From: Litorimonas sp964610115
GTDB lineage: Bacteria > Pseudomonadota > Alphaproteobacteria > Caulobacterales > Maricaulaceae
Assembly (NCBI GenBank): GCA_964610115.1
Contig: CAZSUW010000033.1
Span: 1 to 25,867 of the forward strand
Length of the DNA: 25,867 nucleotides
Direction of reading: 5' to 3'
This document shows positions 21,798-25,867 of the stretch, piece after piece. The translations under genes and the position numbers were made by a program. Numbering within the stretch: position 1 is the stretch's first letter; the number at the start of each line of letters is the position of its first letter. The notes under the pieces were generated by a model, which was not told where the DNA came from, did no database searches, and saw only the letters and a program-made list of their open reading frames with translations.

Positions 21798-23014
21798 CCG
21801 GGCCGACGGCCTATAAAATCGGCACGACTGCGCTATCACCGCTATTGCCGCTTTGGCTGCGGCGGCGGGTGGCGCGTGGCAAGGAAGATCCGTCACGCCT
21901 GTCAGAGCGCTATGGCCATGCCTCACAGTCGCGCCCTCACGGCCCGCTCATCTGGCTGCACGGCGCAAGTGTTGGCGAAACACAGATGATCCGGCCTCTG
22001 ATAGACCGCCTGCTCGCGGCTGATCCGGCCCGCCATATTCTTGTGACCAGTGGCACGGTCACGTCCGCCCAACTTCTCGCCAAGCAACTGCCAGAACGCG
22101 CTATCCACCAATACCTACCCGCGGACACGCCCAAAGCGACGGCGCGTTTCATCGATCATTGGCAGCCTGATTTGGGTGTTTTCGCCGAGTCAGATTTATG
22201 GCCGAATCTAATCATGACGGCGGGCCGCGCCGATATTCCGCTTGCGCTTATCAATGCGCGGATGAGCGATAAGAGCCTTCACGGTTGGCGACGTCGGCGC
22301 GCCTTGGCCAAGGCTGTATTTGAACCGTTCAAGCTCCTCCTCGCCGCCGACGACCGTACGGCAACGGGTTTAAGCGACCTTACAGGTCATTCCGTGCCAA
22401 TGATTGGCAGCTTGAAATATGACGCCCCGCCCTTGCGCTTTGACAAAAGGGAGGCCGAACGTTTGCAAGCCGTGATTGGGGACCGCCCGATCTGGCTCGC
22501 CGCCTCGACTCACCAAGCCGAGGAGGCGGTCTTTCACCGTTTGCGAAAGGATTTTCCCGACGCCTGCCTGATCTGGCTACCGCGTCATCCTGACCGAGGC
22601 GCCGCAATCTCCGAAACGTCTGGCCTACCGTTACGGTCGCGGGGCGAAATACCCACGCCAGCCGGTTACGTCATGGATACGCTAGGCGAAATGGGTCTCG
22701 CCTTGGCGCTTGCGGATATCTGCGTGTTGGGCGGATCGTTTCACGACAGCCTGATGGGCCACAATCCATTGGAAGCGGCGCGGGCGGGTGTCCCGATCCT
22801 TAGCGGAGCGAATATGGCGAGCTTCGCAGACCTTTACGCAGCGATGCGTTCGGCCCGTGCAACACTGATCGTTGCGGAACCAGCTCTGGCAGACCATATC
22901 CGTAACGGTATGGATGGATTGCTTTCCGATATGGCTGACCGCGCAAAAGCCTTTGCCGCTGCGCAAACCGGCGCTCTGAATAAGACGGTTGCGGCTCTGG
23001 AAGCCTTGCTGTGA
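21794..23014 (+). CDS. waaA: 3-deoxy-D-manno-octulosonic acid (Kdo) transferase
   Basis: A 406-residue GT-B glycosyltransferase that adds Kdo from CMP-Kdo to lipid IVA at the inner membrane. The catalytic Glu62 lies in WLHGASVGE. Further family motifs are VFAESDLWPNL, LINARMS, WLAASTHQAEE, LPRHPDR and VLGGSFHDSLMGHNPLEAA, the last binding CMP-Kdo. An N-terminal hydrophobic helix (about 10-22) anchors it. The length is close to E. coli WaaA (425). The ATG overlaps the DUF374 stop (ATGA), and its own TGA overlaps the lpxK GTG. Whether it adds one or two Kdo residues cannot be told. Confidence 0.95.
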   Translation: MTGPTAYKIGTTALSPLLPLWLRRRVARGKEDPSRLSERYGHASQSRPHGPLIWLHGASVGETQMIRPLIDRLLAADPARHILVTSGTVTSAQLLAKQLPERAIHQYLPADTPKATARFIDHWQPDLGVFAESDLWPNLIMTAGRADIPLALINARMSDKSLHGWRRRRALAKAVFEPFKLLLAADDRTATGLSDLTGHSVPMIGSLKYDAPPLRFDKREAERLQAVIGDRPIWLAASTHQAEEAVFHRLRKDFPDACLIWLPRHPDRGAAISETSGLPLRSRGEIPTPAGYVMDTLGEMGLALALADICVLGGSFHDSLMGHNPLEAARAGVPILSGANMASFADLYAAMRSARATLIVAEPALADHIRNGMDGLLSDMADRAKAFAAAQTGALNKTVAALEALL

Positions 23015-24012
23015 GGCCGCCCGAATTCTGGAATGAACGGGACGGACGCGACTCCGCCCCTATGCTGCGCCTGCTGCTTTGGCCCATTAGCAAGATATAT
23101 GCGTGGGCGGGTCGACGGCGATGGGCAAAGACCGAGCCCTTGGACCCGGGCGTGCCTGTCATCTGTGTCGGCAATGCCACACTGGGCGGCACGGGGAAGA
23201 CGCCTGTTGCGCTTTACATCCTGAAAAGCCTGCGCCGCCTCGGCGTCAATGCGCACGGCCTCACACGCGGCTATGGTGGGCAGTTAAAAGGGCCTGTCCC
23301 GGTCAATCCGAACCACACGTCCGCCGACGTCGGTGACGAACCATTACTGCTTGCCCGTGCCGCGCCCGTCTGGGTCTCGGTGGCGCGCGATGAAGGGGCG
23401 ATGGCGGCTGTGTCAGACGGCGCAAACGCCATTGTCATGGATGATGGCCATCAGAATCCGCAGCTCACCAAGACGCTGTCACTCCTCGTGGTCGATGCGG
23501 AAGTCGGCTTTGGTAATGGCTGCGTTGTGCCCGCCGGGCCGTTGCGGGAGCCGTTGAAAGACGCGCTCGCCCGGACTGATGCCGTCATCCTGATGAAGCC
23601 GGACCCGAGCTATGAGATCGAAGATCACCTCGCGGCGCAACTCTCTGGCCAGCTTGTCATTCCCGCTTATCTCAAGCCGCGCAAAGCGCCACCGCCCGGC
23701 AAGCTGTTCGCCTTTGCCGGCATTGGTCGTCCGAACAAGTTTTTCGACTCCTTACGCCGGATGGGGGCCGAGATCGTCGATGAACGGCCCTTTGCCGATC
23801 ATCATAAGTTCAGTGACGCCGAAGTCGAAGAGCTCTTCCTGCTCGCCAGCGAGTATGATGCCGCGCTGATCACAACGGAAAAAGATCATGTCCGCCTGCC
23901 GAGCGGTTATCAGCGCGGCGTGCATACCCTGCCCGTTGATGTTCGCTTCGAAGATGAACTGACCTTGCAGCGCCTGCTTCACCCGATCATTCAAAGTGCC
24001 AGTTCGCGATGA
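23011..24012 (+). CDS. lpxK: Tetraacyldisaccharide 4'-kinase
   Basis: A 333-residue P-loop kinase that phosphorylates the 4' position of the lipid A disaccharide. The Walker A variant GNATLGGTGKTP (about residues 54-65) is diagnostic of LpxK. The following GLTRGYGG, DVGDEPLLLA and VMDDGHQNP (catalytic Asp region) are also characteristic. LpxK normally has an F/H-Q-H/N pattern after DDG, seen here as HQN. An N-terminal amphipathic/transmembrane helix (about 18-33) anchors it to the inner membrane. It starts with GTG in a 4-bp GTGA overlap with waaA and ends in an ATGA overlap with the acyltransferase. Length matches the family (about 328). Confidence 0.95.
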   Translation: MRPPEFWNERDGRDSAPMLRLLLWPISKIYAWAGRRRWAKTEPLDPGVPVICVGNATLGGTGKTPVALYILKSLRRLGVNAHGLTRGYGGQLKGPVPVNPNHTSADVGDEPLLLARAAPVWVSVARDEGAMAAVSDGANAIVMDDGHQNPQLTKTLSLLVVDAEVGFGNGCVVPAGPLREPLKDALARTDAVILMKPDPSYEIEDHLAAQLSGQLVIPAYLKPRKAPPPGKLFAFAGIGRPNKFFDSLRRMGAEIVDERPFADHHKFSDAEVEELFLLASEYDAALITTEKDHVRLPSGYQRGVHTLPVDVRFEDELTLQRLLHPIIQSASSR

Positions 24013-24908
24013 GCGACCCCCTCGCCCAAAATAAAGTGACGTTTGGCCACCGGATTGAAGCTCTGGGCTATGATTTGGTCACGGGTCTGCTGCGTCTGCT
24101 GCCCTTTGCGGGGGTCAGTGCGGCGGGCGGATGGCTATTGCGCCTGATCGGGCCGCTCACATCCAAGCATAAGATCGCCCGCACCAATTTGCGCACCGCT
24201 TTTCCAGACGCGAGCGAGGCAGAGATAAGGCAGCTACTCCGCGATCAATGGGACAATACGGGCCGAACCTTTGCCGAATTCGCGCTGACGGACCGCATCC
24301 GCGCTTTTGAGGATGATGCGAAAATCACGGTGGAGGGCTTAGAGCATTTCAACGCCAGCGTCCCCGCCATTCTGATCAGTGGCCACTTCGCCAATTGGGA
24401 AGTCATGGCGACCGTCCTGACCCAAAGCGATCACCCTGTTCGCGTCACCTATCGCAAGATCAACAACCCGCTGATCGACAAACGCGTGCGAGACCAACGC
24501 GAGGCTTACGGCACCAAGTTCCTTGTTCAGAAATCGACCCATCGCGGCGGGCGGGAATTATTTGAAGCGCTCCGCGCGGGCGAGAGCATCGCCATCCTAA
24601 ACGATCAGAAGTTTAATACAGGACTGAGCCTGCCCTTTTTTGGCGTCCCTGCGATGACGGCTCAGGGCGCGGTGCGGCTGGCGCTCAAAACCAAACGTCC
24701 GATCCAGCCCATGTGCGTGGTACGCGATAAGGCGCGTTTTCATGTGCGCTTCTATCCGCCCTTGGCTTGGGACAAGATCGGTGAACGCGAGGCCGATGTC
24801 GAAGCGGGCGTGCGAACTGTGAACGCTTTCCTTGAAGCCCGCATCCGCGAAAACCCTGCCCAATGGTTCTGGGTCCACCGCCGCTGGCCGCGGGAGCATT
24901 ATCAATAA
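24009..24908 (+). CDS. lpxL: Lipid A biosynthesis acyltransferase (LpxL/HtrB family)
   Basis: A 299-residue member of the late lipid A acyltransferase family, which adds secondary acyl chains to Kdo-lipid A. The HX4E catalytic pair is His126 and Glu131 in ISGHFANWE. LNDQKFNTGLSLPFFG and WFWVHRRWPR near the C-terminus are further hallmarks. An N-terminal hydrophobic stretch (about 22-48) associates it with the inner membrane. It is the last gene of the operon, overlapping lpxK by 4 bp. LpxL versus LpxM, and chain length, cannot be decided from sequence. Confidence 0.92.
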   Translation: MSDPLAQNKVTFGHRIEALGYDLVTGLLRLLPFAGVSAAGGWLLRLIGPLTSKHKIARTNLRTAFPDASEAEIRQLLRDQWDNTGRTFAEFALTDRIRAFEDDAKITVEGLEHFNASVPAILISGHFANWEVMATVLTQSDHPVRVTYRKINNPLIDKRVRDQREAYGTKFLVQKSTHRGGRELFEALRAGESIAILNDQKFNTGLSLPFFGVPAMTAQGAVRLALKTKRPIQPMCVVRDKARFHVRFYPPLAWDKIGEREADVEAGVRTVNAFLEARIRENPAQWFWVHRRWPREHYQ

Positions 24909-24991
24909 AAGCTGTAATCTGAGCGGCCCTATTCTCGCCCAATTCGCGCGTCAGCAAGGCGCTTCTGGGGGGTGTTTGTGAGAGACACGAA

Positions 24992-25417
24992 ATGCCCAAA
25001 TTTACCTTCGCTGGGGTAACAGCTACTTTTTTCTTTGCTGCCATTGCCACCCCAGCCTTAGCCCAAGACCCTGATCCCCAGCCCATGATGGATAAGGCTG
25101 AAGAGGCCATGATGGACAAGGCTGAAGACGCCGTGATGGATATGGCGAAAGACACCGTCACTGATGCTGAGCCTATCATGGAAAAGGCCGAAGACACCTT
25201 AGCTGAACCCATGACCGAGGACGTCATCGAAGAGCCACCCATGTTCGAGCCCGATATGGATGCGGAACCCGTAATGAAAGACAAGGCGATGATGGAAACC
25301 GCGCCGTCGCCCACTGTAGCTCCACCCACATCCATTGCCGTGGCCTGCCCCAGCGGGACGACGGCGCAGCCGGATGGGACCTGCATGATTACGGGCGATT
25401 GGGAAGCAGGTGAGTAG
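24992..25417 (+). CDS. Secreted Met-rich acidic repeat protein, function unknown
   Basis: A 141-residue protein with a Sec signal peptide (hydrophobic core about 8-22, predicted cleavage ATPALA|QD). The mature part is rich in Met, Asp, Glu and Lys. It contains three copies of an 8-residue unit like MMDKAEEA encoded by 24-bp DNA repeats, then further degenerate copies such as IMEKAEDT and a Pro/Met stretch. The C-terminus has a Cys pair (VACPSGTTAQPDGTCM) that could form a disulfide. I do not recognise the family. Met-rich acidic periplasmic proteins sometimes bind copper, but this is only a possibility. The coding frame is supported by the signal peptide and by third-position differences between repeats. 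It lies 83 bp after lpxL. Confidence 0.7.
   Translation: MPKFTFAGVTATFFFAAIATPALAQDPDPQPMMDKAEEAMMDKAEDAVMDMAKDTVTDAEPIMEKAEDTLAEPMTEDVIEEPPMFEPDMDAEPVMKDKAMMETAPSPTVAPPTSIAVACPSGTTAQPDGTCMITGDWEAGE
25085..25156 (+). repeat. 24-bp tandem repeat within the Met-rich protein
   Basis: Units at 25085-25108 and 25109-25132 differ at only two positions; a third, more diverged unit spans 25133-25156. Each encodes eight residues, so copy-number change would keep the frame. Confidence 0.85.
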
Positions 25418-25437
25418 GGTCTCAGTCTCTTCTTTGT

Positions 25438-25461
25438 CATCACCCGGTTTATCCGGGTGAT
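25438..25461. repeat. Palindromic unit 3a (TTTAT loop)
   Basis: Nine-bp arms (25439-25447 and 25453-25461, core ATCACCCGG/CCGGGTGAT) enclose TTTAT. It lies just after the Met-rich protein gene and is a possible terminator on either strand. Confidence 0.85.
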
Positions 25462-25494
25462 CCATGCACCAGCCATTTTAACTTGTTTGGTGGA

Positions 25495-25515
25495 TAGCCC
25501 GGATAAACCGGGCTA
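25495..25515. repeat. Palindromic unit 3b (ATAAA loop), inverted copy of 3a
   Basis: Arms TAGCCCGG/CCGGGCTA enclose ATAAA. Read in reverse complement, it aligns with unit 3a including flanks (GTC to ATCCA). The arm differences are paired, so base pairing is kept. Confidence 0.85.
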
Positions 25516-25535
25516 CGACAGGCAGATAGGGAAAA

Positions 25536-25844
25536 TTAAGCCACGCCCCGCGTCGCGTCCCACTCGCCAAACTCATGGGCGATGCAGCGCTCAATGAGTT
25601 TGCGCCAGACGGGTTCGGCGATATCGGCGGACAGGCCTTGGACTTTGGCTTCCGCCAGAACTTTGGCCACCACATCTTCGATCCGGGCTTCGTCATAGAC
25701 GGCGTCGCGGCTCAGTTTGATGCGAGCGGCCGCATCCATATAGCCTTGGCGGATGACCAATAGGCGGACGAGTTCGCGGTCGAGCCGGTCCACGCCTTCG
25801 CGGACGTCGGACATCGTCTGACAGTCTTCAGGCTTAGGCGTCAT
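25536..25844 (-). CDS. AroQ-type chorismate mutase
   Basis: A 102-residue all-helical chorismate mutase domain converting chorismate to prephenate, or possibly acting as an isochorismate-pyruvate lyase-like relative. The helix-1 pattern VREGVDRLDRELVRLL with Arg15, then Arg32 (IRQGYM), Lys43 (ARIK) and Arg54 with Glu56 (EARIEDV), follow the spacing of the E. coli AroQ active site (Arg11, Arg28, Lys39, Arg51/Glu52). It is a stand-alone domain without fused prephenate dehydratase or dehydrogenase. The ATG at 25842-25844 has AGAGGAAG upstream; an in-frame ATG 10 codons later is possible. It is convergent with the Met-rich protein gene across the palindromic pair 3a/3b. Confidence 0.85.
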   Translation of the reverse strand: MTPKPEDCQTMSDVREGVDRLDRELVRLLVIRQGYMDAAARIKLSRDAVYDEARIEDVVAKVLAEAKVQGLSADIAEPVWRKLIERCIAHEFGEWDATRGVA

Positions 25845-25867
25845 TGCAGAACCGCTTCCTCTTGCCA

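Noticed and set aside
24685..25476. 263-codon minus-strand ORF with Ser/Ile/Met repeats
   Set aside because: It is antisense to the 3' end of lpxL and to the signal-peptide protein. Its repeats are the mirror of the 24-bp coding repeat, and the plus-strand frame has a proper signal peptide.

Overview
This is a gene-dense stretch of a moderately GC-rich bacterial chromosome. The glnB-glnA order, a MaeB-type malic enzyme, a PleC-like cell-cycle kinase and a DUF374-waaA-lpxK-lpxL lipid A operon point to an alphaproteobacterium. I favour the Caulobacterales/Hyphomonadaceae side, but that is inference and not proof. There are no tRNA or rRNA genes, phage modules, insertion sequences or CRISPR arrays. 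Two runs of exactly 100 N (5798-5897 and 16558-16657) are assembly gaps inside genes.

Layout. 1-500: 5' part of a lipoprotein membrane dipeptidase (M19), divergent from xerC (557-1492). 1498-1617: two inverted palindromic units between convergent genes. 1621-4291 (minus): a tight three-gene unit of a long KAS III enzyme, an Mrr-type restriction endonuclease and an HD-domain phosphohydrolase. 4445-5488: an iron-storage module, namely two Fur-type boxes, a bacterioferritin-associated ferredoxin (bfd, GTG start) and bacterioferritin. 5505-6167: a gapped SDR gene. 6164-7724 (minus): tag, a GNAT acetyltransferase and a MarR regulator. The regulator is divergent from an SRPBCC-like lipoprotein, with two near-identical palindromic operators between them. 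8406-9644 (minus): a small coiled-coil lipoprotein and a YgfZ/IBA57-type protein. 9672-11556 (minus): glnB-glnA with a clear terminator and a candidate NtrC/sigma-54 control region.

11557-11966 is the only gene-free stretch over 300 bp. It holds the glnB control region and an exact 20-bp direct repeat ahead of maeB (11967-14258). 14307-15050: an EAL-domain protein. 15236-17944: a membrane PleC-like histidine kinase with a gap in its PAS region, preceded by a small coupled leader ORF. 17972-20337: a divergent saccharopine-dehydrogenase-like gene and a DUF1338/HglS (2-oxoadipate dioxygenase/decarboxylase) gene, a probable lysine-degradation pair. 20365-21045 (minus): a protein-tyrosine-phosphatase-like protein. 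21075-24908: the lipid A/Kdo operon, in which each gene overlaps the next by 4 bp. 24992-25417: a secreted Met-rich acidic protein with a 24-bp tandem repeat. 25438-25515: a second inverted pair of palindromic units. 25536-25844 (minus): an AroQ-type chorismate mutase.

Most of the window is ordinary housekeeping DNA. The best second-look items are the palindromic units with compensatory base changes, the twin MarR operators, the paired Fur boxes before bfd-bfr, the Mrr gene wedged between two metabolic-type genes, and the leader ORF coupled to the kinase. I see no convincing wholly new multi-gene system.
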